From: M55B144 sp964550615
GTDB lineage: Bacteria > Bipolaricaulota > Bipolaricaulia > UBA7950 > UBA9294
Reading direction: 5' to 3'
NCBI GenBank assembly: GCA_964550615.1
Contig: CAZKAB010000005.1
Coordinates: 15,640 to 79,639 of the forward strand
Length of the DNA stretch: 64,000 bases
Position 1 is the first letter of the stretch. Each line of letters opens with the position of its first letter. Of the stretch, positions 8,362 through 16,861 are shown in pieces. Below the pieces are notes generated by a model. That model was not told the DNA's origin and did no database searches. It saw only the letters and a program-made list of their open reading frames with translations. A program made the position numbers and the translations under genes.

Positions 8362-8391
8362 GCTGGGGATGAGAATTGTCTCATCCCCAGC
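8362..8391 (+). terminator. Stem-loop between the binding-protein and permease genes
   Basis: A perfect 13-bp stem (GCTGGGGATGAGA at 8362-8374 with its complement at 8379-8391) encloses a 4-nt loop and is followed by only a weak T stretch. In sugar ABC operons such hairpins lower permease expression and stabilise the binding-protein mRNA; partial termination is also possible. Confidence 0.6.
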
Positions 8392-8445
8392 CTGATTTTC
8401 GGTATTCGGCGGCCGCGGAGAAATTACTAAGTGAGAGGTGACGGC

Positions 8446-9402
8446 ATGGCGGGTGGTGTCACGGATGGAGCGCGTCCTACGTTGGCCCGCTGGAATTCGA
8501 TCCGGGCGCGCGAGTCGCGACTCGCCTGGCTCCTCACATCCCCCACCGGTCTCGTCGTTTTCGGATTGGTCATCTTTCCAGCGATCTTCAGTATCTGGAT
8601 CAGCTTTCACGACGTAACACTCCGGAACCTAAACGATGTCTTTCATGCACCCTTTGTCGGCTTCGAGAACTATCGAAACGTAGTCAACGATTTCGCGTTC
8701 AAGTTTCAGAATCTTCGACAGTGGGGAGCGGCGGTTACCAGCGTTGTCTATTCGTTCGCGGCGACGGGCCTTACAGTACTAGTGGGCCTGTCTGCCGCCC
8801 TGCTATTGAATAGGCCATTTCGGGGACGAGGCCTCACACGTGCAATCTTTCTCTTCCCTTACGTGGCTCCTATTGTCAGCGTGGCCTTCGTATGGCGTTG
8901 GATACTCGATCCGCGTCCATCCGGTGTGTTGAATGACATTCTCACGCGTGTCGGACTGATCACAACTCCGAAAGCGTATCTGGCAACACGGGGGCTTGCC
9001 CTTCTGTTGGTTATTGTCTTCGAAGCATGGCGGTATTTCCCGTTTGCCATGCTGATGATCCTCGCCCGGCTGCAAGCGATAGATAAAACCCTGTATGAGG
9101 CCGCCGGTGTTGACGGGGCGAACGCTTGGCAGCAATTCCGGAACATCACGCTCCCCGAGTTGCGCTACGTGCTGGGTGCCGTCTTTCTGCTCCGTTTGAT
9201 ATGGACATTCAATAAATTCGATGACATCTTCTTATTGACAGGCGGAGGCTTTGGCACGAATGTGCTGCCGGTTCTGACCTATCAGTTCAGCTTTAGAGCC
9301 TTTAATTTCGGTAAGGGAGCGGCCAATGCCATGATCCTGCTGGCGATCCTGGTTATCTTCCTCGTCGTGTACACGCGCACCGTTATGCGAGAGAGGGGGT
9401 AA
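8446..9402 (+). CDS. Sugar ABC transporter permease (MalF/UgpA type)
   Basis: An inner-membrane permease of about 318 residues with six predicted membrane segments, the first at LVVFGLVIFPAIFSIWISF. The EAA loop that contacts the ATPase reads EAAGVDGANAWQQF, followed by ITLPEL. The ATG at 8446 has GAGAGGTG just upstream; a GTG at 8431 in the same frame is an alternative. It is followed after a few bases by the second permease gene. No ATP-binding subunit is encoded nearby, so a shared MsmX/MsmK-type ATPase encoded elsewhere is likely. Confidence 0.92.
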   Translation: MAGGVTDGARPTLARWNSIRARESRLAWLLTSPTGLVVFGLVIFPAIFSIWISFHDVTLRNLNDVFHAPFVGFENYRNVVNDFAFKFQNLRQWGAAVTSVVYSFAATGLTVLVGLSAALLLNRPFRGRGLTRAIFLFPYVAPIVSVAFVWRWILDPRPSGVLNDILTRVGLITTPKAYLATRGLALLLVIVFEAWRYFPFAMLMILARLQAIDKTLYEAAGVDGANAWQQFRNITLPELRYVLGAVFLLRLIWTFNKFDDIFLLTGGGFGTNVLPVLTYQFSFRAFNFGKGAANAMILLAILVIFLVVYTRTVMRERG

Positions 9403-9411
9403 GGAGGGGCC

Positions 9412-10335
9412 GTGAAAAAGAGCGGAACCGGATCTCAAGACAACAAGCGGTTAAGTCTGATCGATCACCTTGCGAAATCAATCACTTGGCCACGATTCAT
9501 TTTCGCGCTTGTTCTCGTCTTCTTTCTGACGAGCATCCTGTTTCCCTTCTACTGGATGGTCAGTTCTTCGTTCAAGTCGTTCTCCGAGATTGGCGGGAGA
9601 CGACCGGCATACGTGCCCAGCGCGCTGCGTCTGGACGCGTACAAGGAGTTGTTCGATCCGAATTCTCCAGATTTTCAAAACTTCGGCGCCAACATTCTGA
9701 ACAGCATCAAAGTGGCTGTGCCAACGGCGATCATCGCTGTCATCATCTCCACGTTTGGGGCGTACGCTGTGGCTCGGCTGCGCTTCAAGGGGAAGTCGAT
9801 TCTGCTGAATGGCATCTTGCTTGTGTACCTTTTCCCGGCGGTGTTGCTTGTTATCCCGCTGTTTGCCATGCTGGCGCAGATCGGGAGAAGTATGGGGTTC
9901 AGCGTGCAAGACAATCTGCCGATACTAATCGTCACTTATCTGGCCCAGACCCTGCCGGTGGCGCTCTATATGCTGGCGAATTACTTCCGTACTATCCCTG
10001 CCGAGATTGAGCAGGCCAGCCTGATTGATGGATGCAGCCGGTTTAGCGTGATCTGGCGAATCACGCTTCCTTTGTCGATTCCCGCATTGGTATCGGTTGC
10101 CATATATACGTTCATGATTGCGTGGAATGAGTTCCTGTATGCACTTGTGTTCTTGAACAGCCAGTCGATGTTTACTATGCCGATCAAGATCAACGCCATC
10201 TACAATTCTCCTGATCCGCGACCTCAGGTTGTCATGGCTGCATCCACCATCATGACGATTCCCGTCGTGATCCTGTTCCTTGCGCTGGAGAGATTCTTGG
10301 AAGAGGGATTGACTGCCGGCGGCGTGAAGGGATAG
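9412..10335 (+). CDS. Sugar ABC transporter permease (MalG/UgpE type)
   Basis: The second permease of the importer, 307 residues with six membrane segments. The first is at FIFALVLVFFLTSILFPFYW, and the EAA loop EQASLIDGCSRFSV is followed by ITLPLSIPAL. The GTG at 9412 is supported by AAGGAGGGG just upstream. It pairs with the preceding permease as in maltose-type importers. The gene ends just before the glycosyltransferase, probably in the same transcript. Confidence 0.92.
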   Translation: MKKSGTGSQDNKRLSLIDHLAKSITWPRFIFALVLVFFLTSILFPFYWMVSSSFKSFSEIGGRRPAYVPSALRLDAYKELFDPNSPDFQNFGANILNSIKVAVPTAIIAVIISTFGAYAVARLRFKGKSILLNGILLVYLFPAVLLVIPLFAMLAQIGRSMGFSVQDNLPILIVTYLAQTLPVALYMLANYFRTIPAEIEQASLIDGCSRFSVIWRITLPLSIPALVSVAIYTFMIAWNEFLYALVFLNSQSMFTMPIKINAIYNSPDPRPQVVMAASTIMTIPVVILFLALERFLEEGLTAGGVKG

Positions 10336-10386
10336 GAGTGTTTGGAGAATCGAAGGAATCCGGATCTGCAAAACCAAAGGAACGCT

Positions 10387-11760
10387 ATGACCACGATCGG
10401 CCTTTGTCACTACAAAGTGGGAGACACGGATGGGGTCTCCCTGGAGATGGATAAATGGATGTCCGTCTTGAACAGACTCGGGCACACAGTGCACTTCTGT
10501 GCGGGTGACCTCGGCAAAACGGAGGGATTCCTCATCAAGGAGCTGTATCACCATCGTGAAGACGTTGAGCGGATGTCGCGGAACGCTTTCTACCGGCTGG
10601 AAGACTACGAGAGTGTGGAAAAACTCGAGGAGGATATCTTTGCCCTGAGCGAGACGATCGAGCGTGCGCTGCAGGCGTTTGTGAACGACAAAGGGATTGA
10701 GCTTCTCGTTGTGGACAACATCTGGTCTCTGGGGGCGAATCTGCCAGCGGCGGTTGCTTCTGCGCGGGTTGTCCGAAGGCTCGGGATTCCAGCTGTCGCG
10801 CACCACCACGACTTCTATTGGGAAAGAGGCGGGGGGACCGCCTCGCCTACCGGTGAAGCTGCTATCGGAATAGTCCAAGAATACCTCCCGCCCAGTGACC
10901 CGCTTATCGCCCATGTGACGATCAATCGCCTGGCGCAGAGGGAACTTCTGGAACGGAAGGGGATCAATGCGAGCATCATCCCCAACGTGTTTGACTTCCG
11001 CGGCACTCCGTGGAGTGTTGACGCATACAACCAGGGATTTAGGGAATCGATCGACGTAGAAGAAAACGACATAGTCGTTCTCCAAGCGACACGGGTTGTG
11101 GAACGAAAGGGAATCGAACTGGCAATAGATCTTGTGGCGGAGATGAATAGGCGGCGATATCGTGAGAAACTGGAAGAAGAAGGCCTTTATGACGGGAGAC
11201 GGTTCGAAGAAGACAGCCAAATCGTTCTCGTCTTAGCGGGATATTCTGAGGATCCTGCGAAAGATTACCTCTACCGGCTGAAACGGAAGGCAAAGAAGAT
11301 GGGTATCGAGGCTCGTTTCATCAGCGATCGCGTGCGCGTGCGTCGCGAAGAGACCGACGGGCGCCGGGTCTACTCTCTGTGGGACTGCTACGTCTTTGCA
11401 GACATTGTTACCTACCCTTCACTCCTCGAAGGTTGGGGGAACCAGTTTCTGGAGGCAATCCGCGCCCGACTTCCCATCGTCCTCTTCGAATACCCCGTCT
11501 ATCAGAGCGACATCAAGCGGAAAGGATTCGACGTGATCTCCTTGGGAGGGAAAATCGAAGGCAGAGACGATGAAGGATTAGTTTTCGTGGGTGAAAACGC
11601 GATCGCGGGAGCGGCCGAGAGAACTGTCGAGGTTCTCATCAACCGCCCGTCTCGCAGTGCGATGACTGAACGAAACTTCCAGCTAGGGGCTGAGTTCTAC
11701 AGTCTGGAGAGCCTCGAGAACCGCCTACATGGAGTCCTCGTCAGTGCAGGAAAAGAATGA
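10387..11760 (+). CDS. GT4 glycosyltransferase (MggA-like candidate)
   Basis: A 457-residue GT-B glycosyltransferase. The N-terminal domain has IGLCHYKVGDTDGVSLEMD, the glycine-rich acceptor loop. The C-terminal domain carries ATRVVERKGIELAID and YPSLLEGWGNQFLEAI, the latter containing the EX7E motif. The ATG at 10387 has AAGGA 6 nt upstream and begins the fold directly; an in-frame TTG at 10342 would add 15 unlikely residues. The next gene is a GpgS-like enzyme and the one after is a glycerate kinase. It could therefore be the second transferase of mannosylglucosylglycerate synthesis (MggA is a GT4 enzyme). That assignment is inference from context. Confidence 0.85.
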   Translation: MTTIGLCHYKVGDTDGVSLEMDKWMSVLNRLGHTVHFCAGDLGKTEGFLIKELYHHREDVERMSRNAFYRLEDYESVEKLEEDIFALSETIERALQAFVNDKGIELLVVDNIWSLGANLPAAVASARVVRRLGIPAVAHHHDFYWERGGGTASPTGEAAIGIVQEYLPPSDPLIAHVTINRLAQRELLERKGINASIIPNVFDFRGTPWSVDAYNQGFRESIDVEENDIVVLQATRVVERKGIELAIDLVAEMNRRRYREKLEEEGLYDGRRFEEDSQIVLVLAGYSEDPAKDYLYRLKRKAKKMGIEARFISDRVRVRREETDGRRVYSLWDCYVFADIVTYPSLLEGWGNQFLEAIRARLPIVLFEYPVYQSDIKRKGFDVISLGGKIEGRDDEGLVFVGENAIAGAAERTVEVLINRPSRSAMTERNFQLGAEFYSLESLENRLHGVLVSAGKE

Positions 11761-11783
11761 ACAACAACAAAGAAGAGGAATAG

Positions 11784-12947
11784 ATGACAGATAATTCAAC
11801 GGATATTGTTATTGGAATCTCAACAAAAGACTGTGCCGCGACAATCACGGATGTTCTTAAGGCGGCAGACGAAGGTTTGACGCGGTTTTCCCCTGAGAAG
11901 CGCGGGCTATTGGTCGTTTCCGACGGTTTCTCAACCGATGGAACCAGAGAACTCGCACAGGCCACACCGACTGAGCATGAAAAGATTGTGCTGACAGAGA
12001 GAGGCGATATTGGCAAGGGAAGTGCGGTAAAGACTATCTTTGAGACTGCACGGGAGTGGTGTGCGCCCACCGTCGCGCTTGTTGATGGTGATCTGACGAG
12101 CATCGAGCCCGTTTGGATTAAACGCCTTACGGAGCCGATCATCGCGGGGAACGATTTGGTTGTTCCTTACTACCTTCGCCATCGCTACGACGGGGTGATC
12201 ACCAATCAGATCGCCTATCCATTGACCAATGTCTTGTTCGGACTTGGCGTGCGACAGCCGATCGGAGGTGAATACGGTCTTTCCGATCGTCTTGTAGAGC
12301 GGCTCCTGCGCCACCCGCTATTCCCGGCAGCATTCGGCATTGACATCTTCATGACTCTGGTCGCCGCTGCGGAGAGCGCGAAGATTGTCGAAGCAGTGTT
12401 GGGGATTAAGGAACACGAATCGACCAAGCAGTACGCGGACCCGGAGACGCTTCTTGTCCCGATGTTCTACCAGGTCGTGGGGTCCCTGTTCCGTCTGATC
12501 AGCCATTATCGCTCGTACATCAAGGTCGTCGACGCAGTGAGACAAGTCGAGAGATGGGGAGAGATCCCATCCCTACGGCCACAGGCGCTTGTTGTCGATA
12601 AGGTCGGGATTTATCGTCAGTTTCATACGAAGTACGATGAACTGGTTCGTGGCAAGTCAAAGTTCCTCGCGGAGGTCGGTCAAGAATTGGAGCGGGTCTA
12701 TGCGGCTCCACCAGAGGAATTTCGGTTTCCGCTCACACTGTGGGTAAAGGCCGTCTACCTGGCGATTAACGCCTTCACGGCTACTCATGATCTCGCCGTC
12801 CTCGACGTTCTACGCGTACTGTGGCAGGGGCGGTTCCTGAGTCTGGTTCAAGAGACCGAGACGATGAGCGATGAGGAAGCGGAAACTCACATACAGGAAC
12901 AGATTGATGTTTTCCGCAAGTATCGGCACCTCCTGGATGAACGATGA
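11784..12947 (+). CDS. Glucosyl-3-phosphoglycerate synthase-like glycosyltransferase
   Basis: A 387-residue GT-A glycosyltransferase. IVIGISTKDCAATITDVL is the nucleotide-binding start, VALVDGDLTSIEP carries the DXD-like metal site, and RQPIGGEYGLS and FGIDIFMTLVAA match the acceptor region of the glucosyl-3-phosphoglycerate/mannosyl-3-phosphoglycerate synthase group (GT81/GT78). Such enzymes join a nucleotide sugar to 3-phosphoglycerate to make a compatible solute. The ATG overlaps nothing upstream, and its stop overlaps the glycerate kinase ATG as ATGA. No dedicated phosphatase lies beside it; a HAD phosphatase is encoded far away at 62032. The sugar donor is uncertain. Confidence 0.8.
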   Translation: MTDNSTDIVIGISTKDCAATITDVLKAADEGLTRFSPEKRGLLVVSDGFSTDGTRELAQATPTEHEKIVLTERGDIGKGSAVKTIFETAREWCAPTVALVDGDLTSIEPVWIKRLTEPIIAGNDLVVPYYLRHRYDGVITNQIAYPLTNVLFGLGVRQPIGGEYGLSDRLVERLLRHPLFPAAFGIDIFMTLVAAAESAKIVEAVLGIKEHESTKQYADPETLLVPMFYQVVGSLFRLISHYRSYIKVVDAVRQVERWGEIPSLRPQALVVDKVGIYRQFHTKYDELVRGKSKFLAEVGQELERVYAAPPEEFRFPLTLWVKAVYLAINAFTATHDLAVLDVLRVLWQGRFLSLVQETETMSDEEAETHIQEQIDVFRKYRHLLDER

Positions 12948-14296
12948 TCTCTACCGGGGATCTTCGATCTCACCTTAGACACATCGTGAATGCCGCATTG
13001 GAGGCGGTGTCTCCACAGAGGTGTCTTCAGAGCGTTACAGTCAGTGAAGGGAGACTAATCGTGCGTGATCTGTCGATCGATCTTGCGCGCGTGCATCGAA
13101 TCGTAGTTGTGGGTATGGGTAAGGCGTCGGCAGGCATGGCTGCATCACTTGAGGGGATCCTGGATGGAAGAATCTCTGACGGGGTAGTCGTTACCGCCGA
13201 CGGGTACAAGGTACCCACTCGGAGTATTGAGGTCGTTGAAGCGTCGCACCCGATTCCCGATGCACGCGGATTGGCTGCAGCCGAGCGAATCGCGGGTTTG
13301 GTGGAGGATGCCCAAGAAGAAGATCTGGTGATTGTTCTCATCTCCGGCGGAGGATCGGCGCTTCTTTCCCTGCCCGTACCGGGAATCACCATTGCGGAGC
13401 TCGCCGCGACGAATGAGCTTCTTATCCGGTCGGGGGCCAAGATCGAGGAAACAAACGCGGTGCGCAAACACCTGTCGCAACTCAAGGGCGGACAGCTGGC
13501 ACGACGAGCATACCCGGCACAGGTTCTTACTCTGGTCCTTTCCGATGTCCCTGGCGACCCGCTGACAGGCATTGCCTCCGGACCAACCGTCGCCGACCCG
13601 ACAACTTTCTCGGAGGCTGCCTCGATACTCAGGAGGTATGGGCTGTGGGACGAAGTGCCGCAATCCGTTCGTGATCATGTCACGGCGGGAATACGGGGCG
13701 GGGTACCGGAAACGCCGAAAGCGGGTGATGCGGCGTTGGCGCGCGTCAAGAGTGTAATCGTCGGCTCGGGGACAAGTGCGGCCGTGGCCGCCGTGGAAGC
13801 AGCGGAGCAGCTCGGATATCACGCGCTTCTCCTTACCACTACTCTTGAGGGGGAGGCCCGTACGGTGGGGCGGGTATTCGCGGCGATTGCGCGAGAAGAG
13901 GCGAGCACTCAGGGGCCGGTCCCTCTACCCGCGCTGATTGTGGCCGCGGGTGAAACGACAGTCACGGTAACCGGCGGTGGGAAAGGCGGCCGCAATCAGG
14001 AGTTTGCTCTGGCGGCGGCGACCGGCATCGTCGGGCTTCACGACATCGTGATTGCCGCCGTCGCTACCGATGGCCGCGACGGTCCTACGGATGCCGCCGG
14101 AGGAATGGTGGACGGATCCACGGCGGCGCGTCTGCTTTCCGTCGGGACCGTTCCCGAGGAATCAATTAAGCGAAACGATTCCTATCACGCTCTTGCTACT
14201 TCCGGTGATCTCATCGTCATCGGACCCACCGGGACGAACGTGGCGGATCTCTATCTTATTGCCGTGTGGGCGAACCCACGGCAGACTCCCAGTTAG
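12944..14296 (+). CDS. Glycerate kinase (MOFRL/GckA family)
   Basis: A 450-residue member of the DUF4147 plus MOFRL family, which phosphorylates D-glycerate, usually to 2-phosphoglycerate. Visible features are VVGMGKASAGMA, LISGGGSALLSLP, the EETNAVRKHLSQLKGGQLAR segment and the MOFRL domain with GGKGGRNQEFALAAA and VAATDGRDGPTDAAGG. It is translationally coupled to the GpgS-like gene. That suggests it returns glycerate, freed from a glyceryl glycoside, to glycolysis. Its 3' end overlaps the convergent isomerase gene by 4 nt. Confidence 0.92.
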   Translation: MISTGDLRSHLRHIVNAALEAVSPQRCLQSVTVSEGRLIVRDLSIDLARVHRIVVVGMGKASAGMAASLEGILDGRISDGVVVTADGYKVPTRSIEVVEASHPIPDARGLAAAERIAGLVEDAQEEDLVIVLISGGGSALLSLPVPGITIAELAATNELLIRSGAKIEETNAVRKHLSQLKGGQLARRAYPAQVLTLVLSDVPGDPLTGIASGPTVADPTTFSEAASILRRYGLWDEVPQSVRDHVTAGIRGGVPETPKAGDAALARVKSVIVGSGTSAAVAAVEAAEQLGYHALLLTTTLEGEARTVGRVFAAIAREEASTQGPVPLPALIVAAGETTVTVTGGGKGGRNQEFALAAATGIVGLHDIVIAAVATDGRDGPTDAAGGMVDGSTAARLLSVGTVPEESIKRNDSYHALATSGDLIVIGPTGTNVADLYLIAVWANPRQTPS

Positions 14297-15351
14297 GAAG
14301 CGCCGGCAATCTGCTGTGAGAGCCGGACCTTGAACCGTTCGATCAGCTCCACCGGGCTGGGGTCAAGGCCGTTCGCCAACGCAAGGTAGTAGCTGACGTA
14401 ATCTCCAAAGTATATCTGCGACATCACCTGTGCCAGTTCGCTTTCTCCTGCGGCCGCGACCTCGATATTGGGGATGTCGCGCTCGGCGAACAAGTCGCCC
14501 ATGATGTTCATTCGGACACGGTTTTCCGGGTGGTCAAGTGAATTCTTCAGCATGATGATGAACGGGTTTGCCAGTAGATCGTTCCGGACAAGCGCGAGGA
14601 TTTCATTGTGGTTCAATTCAGGGAAGGCGTTCCAGTATGCTGGTTGTTTCGCGTTTTCGTTAATCTGCGTTTTCCACCGCATTGCGACGAGGTCGGTGTT
14701 ACCTGCCGTGCCATAGACAATCGGAACCCGCCCGTGCAGGGAGCGTGCGAGTTTCTTGGCCGGGTTGTCTTCCGCGTTGACGTTTGCGGTCGCCTCTTGC
14801 CTAATCTGCTCTAGGACATCAATCATGTTACTTGCCGCATCGATTCCGGATGCAAGGTTGAGGCGTGCAAGGATAGCCAGTAGCGGTAGCGCAAGGTGGC
14901 CCATGGCTGCTCGCGGTTGATATCCGCTTGGAATCTGAAGAAACGGAAGCCCCTGTTTTCGTGCAATCTGCGACAGCTTTCCACCGCTTGAGATGCACAG
15001 AACGGGCATACCAGCCGCAATGCCTTGCTCCAGCGAAGAGATGGTTTCAGCGGTGTTCCCCGAGTAGCTGATTGCGACGAGGAGCGTCCGGTGATCGACG
15101 AATGCCGGCAAGGTATAGCTTCGGTTGACGGAAATGGGGACTCTCGCGAACCTGCGGGCGATGTCGCCTGCCATTGCGGAGCCTCCCATTCCGCATACGA
15201 GCACCCTGTCGAGTTGGTTGGTTTGTGGAAAAGCAAAACTCTCTCCCTGGCGGATTGCCTCCGCGCACTGCGTTGGGAAGCCGTCGAGGACATGGAGCAT
15301 GCCTGCCTGGTCGTAACGAAGATCGAACATCTCATCAGTTCTATTGTTCAT
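14293..15351 (-). CDS. Bifunctional phosphoglucose/phosphomannose isomerase
   Basis: A 352-residue SIS-domain protein of the small archaeal/thermophile type that interconverts fructose 6-phosphate with glucose 6-phosphate and mannose 6-phosphate. VLVCGMGGSAMAGDI and AISYSGNTAETISS are the first SIS domain, with the TAET phosphate loop. NHNEI, with the catalytic-type glutamate, and the second SIS domain follow. The ATG at 15351 starts the conserved sequence; no ribosome-binding site precedes it, but a -10 box lies 9 nt upstream. With the ROK kinase and PfkA it links imported hexose to glycolysis and to mannose donors. Confidence 0.9.
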   Translation of the reverse strand: MNNRTDEMFDLRYDQAGMLHVLDGFPTQCAEAIRQGESFAFPQTNQLDRVLVCGMGGSAMAGDIARRFARVPISVNRSYTLPAFVDHRTLLVAISYSGNTAETISSLEQGIAAGMPVLCISSGGKLSQIARKQGLPFLQIPSGYQPRAAMGHLALPLLAILARLNLASGIDAASNMIDVLEQIRQEATANVNAEDNPAKKLARSLHGRVPIVYGTAGNTDLVAMRWKTQINENAKQPAYWNAFPELNHNEILALVRNDLLANPFIIMLKNSLDHPENRVRMNIMGDLFAERDIPNIEVAAAGESELAQVMSQIYFGDYVSYYLALANGLDPSPVELIERFKVRLSQQIAGAS

Positions 15352-15360
15352 GGTATGTTG

Positions 15361-15390
15361 ATAATACGGGGAAAAGATCGATGCCGGCAA
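15361..15390 (-). promoter_or_regulatory. Promoter of the isomerase gene, leaderless-type
   Basis: On the minus strand TTGCCG (15385-15390), 18 nt, TATTAT (15361-15366). Only 9 nt separate the -10 from the ATG at 15351, so transcription should start at or within a few bases of the start codon. Confidence 0.55.
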
Positions 15391-15399
15391 CCGTGGTCG

Positions 15400-15428
15400 T
15401 TGTCTGTTAGGCGAGGGATTGCTATAAT
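15400..15428 (+). promoter_or_regulatory. Promoter of the bifunctional nuclease-family gene
   Basis: TTGTCT (15400-15405), 17 nt, TATAAT (15423-15428). The leader to the ATG at 15469 is about 35 nt and ends in GGAGGAGAGGAG. It lies back to back with the isomerase promoter. Confidence 0.7.
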
Positions 15429-15468
15429 GTATCGCCAACGACGCGCGAATAGAGCGGAGGAGAGGAGC

Positions 15469-15948
15469 ATGCGAGAGGCGGAGATCAAGGCGCTACTAGT
15501 AGATCCATTCAACAATGCCCCTGTGATCCTTCTCAAGGATCGAAACTCGAACAGGGCAATGCCGATTTGGATCGGTGAGTCCGAGGCGATGTCGATTGCC
15601 TTCAGCCTGCAGAGCAGGCCGTTTCCTCGACCATTGTCACACGATCTGATGAAGACGATAATCGACGATCTGGCCGGCAATGTGCAGAAAGTGGTTATCA
15701 GCGGACTGGAGGAGGGAACGTATTTCGCTTCGATCTTTCTTGAAGACTCAAGCGGGAACATGGTGGAGATCGATGCTCGCCCTTCCGATTCCCTTGCCCT
15801 GGCGTTGCGCGTCGGGAGTCCGATCTACATAGATGACGAGGTATTTGAAGCCTCGGCGATTGAATCGCCGTTTGCTGAGGAGGACGAATTCCAGGACTTC
15901 GTCGAATCCAAGATGCACTTGGCGCAGTTCAAGCGCCTGATCGGCTAG
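15469..15948 (+). CDS. Bifunctional nuclease-family protein (DUF151)
   Basis: A 159-residue protein of the BFN/DUF151 family. Recognisable segments are VILLKDRNSNRAMPIWIGE, HDLMKTIIDDL and the signature DARPSDSLALALRVGSPI, followed by an acidic C-terminal tail ending in LAQFKRLIG. Members have been described as nucleases with DNase and RNase activity in plants, but the bacterial role is unsettled. The ATG is set by a strong GGAGGAGAGGAG; the open frame before it is unrelated. Its stop overlaps that of the convergent LolA-like gene by 4 nt. Confidence 0.88.
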   Translation: MREAEIKALLVDPFNNAPVILLKDRNSNRAMPIWIGESEAMSIAFSLQSRPFPRPLSHDLMKTIIDDLAGNVQKVVISGLEEGTYFASIFLEDSSGNMVEIDARPSDSLALALRVGSPIYIDDEVFEASAIESPFAEEDEFQDFVESKMHLAQFKRLIG

Positions 15949-16796
15949 CTGCGGATCAGTTCGGTTCCTCGAGGCAGGACCAGTATCTCGTCGCGATTTA
16001 TCCCGCCGTTTAGGATCATCTGTGACGCAAAGATGCTCATCGTGCGCACACCATCCGAGAACAGAACAATCTGCTTCACAAGGAATGTTTCCCTATCGAT
16101 CCAGATCATCTTTGTGAGCTGCCCCGACTTGCGATCGTAAACCTGCAATACGAATCCCCCTGGTATCGGGCTGCTATCCGTGTCGCTTGCCACTCCTGAT
16201 ATGCTGGGAAGCAGGCTCGCTCTCAGATCTTCGCCGAGAGATATCGAAAACGGCGCCCACTGAGTGCAACCGGCAAGCGTGTCTGTGAGGAGAAGCGTGG
16301 TTGGGAATAGATCGGTATCAAAGCGTGGTATGTTCTGTGATACTCGCAGAGTAACCTTGCCCGCCTTCCAGTCGGCTTCAATACCGCTAAGGTCGAAGCT
16401 CGCCATCCCCAGCTCCGAAAGAGGGAATCCGGCCCACCGTTTGATGACCGTGAGATTCTCTTGCGGAATGTAGTGAGAGAGCAGATCGCGGTCGACAGTA
16501 TACACCTCGCCCTTCATCGACGAGGGGTCCAGATAGAGTAGCTTCAGCGCCGGATCGGGGCCGCTGATGTACCACACCCTCATTCGCAAAGGTGTCTCTT
16601 CTTCGCCGGCGCTTGTGACCTCAAGGACGGTCTCCAGGTCCTTAATTCGCTCAAATGCTGTCGTAGTTCTGGCCAGTAGGCCTCCCGGATCCATCGGATC
16701 GTTCTTGGCAAGGAAAGCCTGGTCGAAGGCTACGGCGGCGACGATCAGGGCGACAAAGAGGCCGATCCCAAGGAGGATCAGGTTTTGACTGTTCAT
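15945..16796 (-). CDS. LolA-like outer-membrane-lipoprotein-sorting family protein
   Basis: A 283-residue protein with one N-terminal membrane segment (NLILLGIGLFVALIVAAVAF), which may be an uncleaved anchor or signal. The rest is predicted beta-rich: ERIKDLETVLEVTSAGEEE, a YTVDRDLLSHYIPQEN strand pair, and LTKMIWIDRETFLVKQIVLF near the end. This pattern fits the LolA/LppX fold that carries lipids or lipoproteins across the periplasm. Similar proteins also occur in single-membrane bacteria, so an outer membrane is not proven by it. There is no ribosome-binding site; the ATG lies 8 nt from a consensus -10. Confidence 0.65.
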   Translation of the reverse strand: MNSQNLILLGIGLFVALIVAAVAFDQAFLAKNDPMDPGGLLARTTTAFERIKDLETVLEVTSAGEEETPLRMRVWYISGPDPALKLLYLDPSSMKGEVYTVDRDLLSHYIPQENLTVIKRWAGFPLSELGMASFDLSGIEADWKAGKVTLRVSQNIPRFDTDLFPTTLLLTDTLAGCTQWAPFSISLGEDLRASLLPSISGVASDTDSSPIPGGFVLQVYDRKSGQLTKMIWIDRETFLVKQIVLFSDGVRTMSIFASQMILNGGINRDEILVLPRGTELIRS

Positions 16797-16812
16797 CGTA
16801 GACGATTATAAT
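16785..16812 (+). promoter_or_regulatory. Promoter of pgk
   Basis: TTGACT (16785-16790), 16 nt, TATAAT (16807-16812). The -35 lies inside the first codons of the divergent LolA-like gene, and the -10 shares the palindrome GATTATAATC with the promoter on the other strand. Confidence 0.7.
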
Positions 16813-16833
16813 CGCGTTGGTAATTGGGTTCAA
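16805..16833 (-). promoter_or_regulatory. Promoter of the LolA-like gene, leaderless-type
   Basis: On the minus strand TTGAAC (16828-16833), 17 nt, TATAAT (16805-16810). The start codon follows after 8 nt. The -10 overlaps the pgk -10, so the two promoters cannot be occupied together. Confidence 0.65.
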
Positions 16834-16861
16834 TCGGTTACAAGAGATAAGGAGGGAGCCG

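Noticed and set aside
9925..11220. 431-codon minus-strand frame across the permease and GT4 genes
   Set aside because: It is antisense to two well-supported coding genes and shows no recognisable domain.
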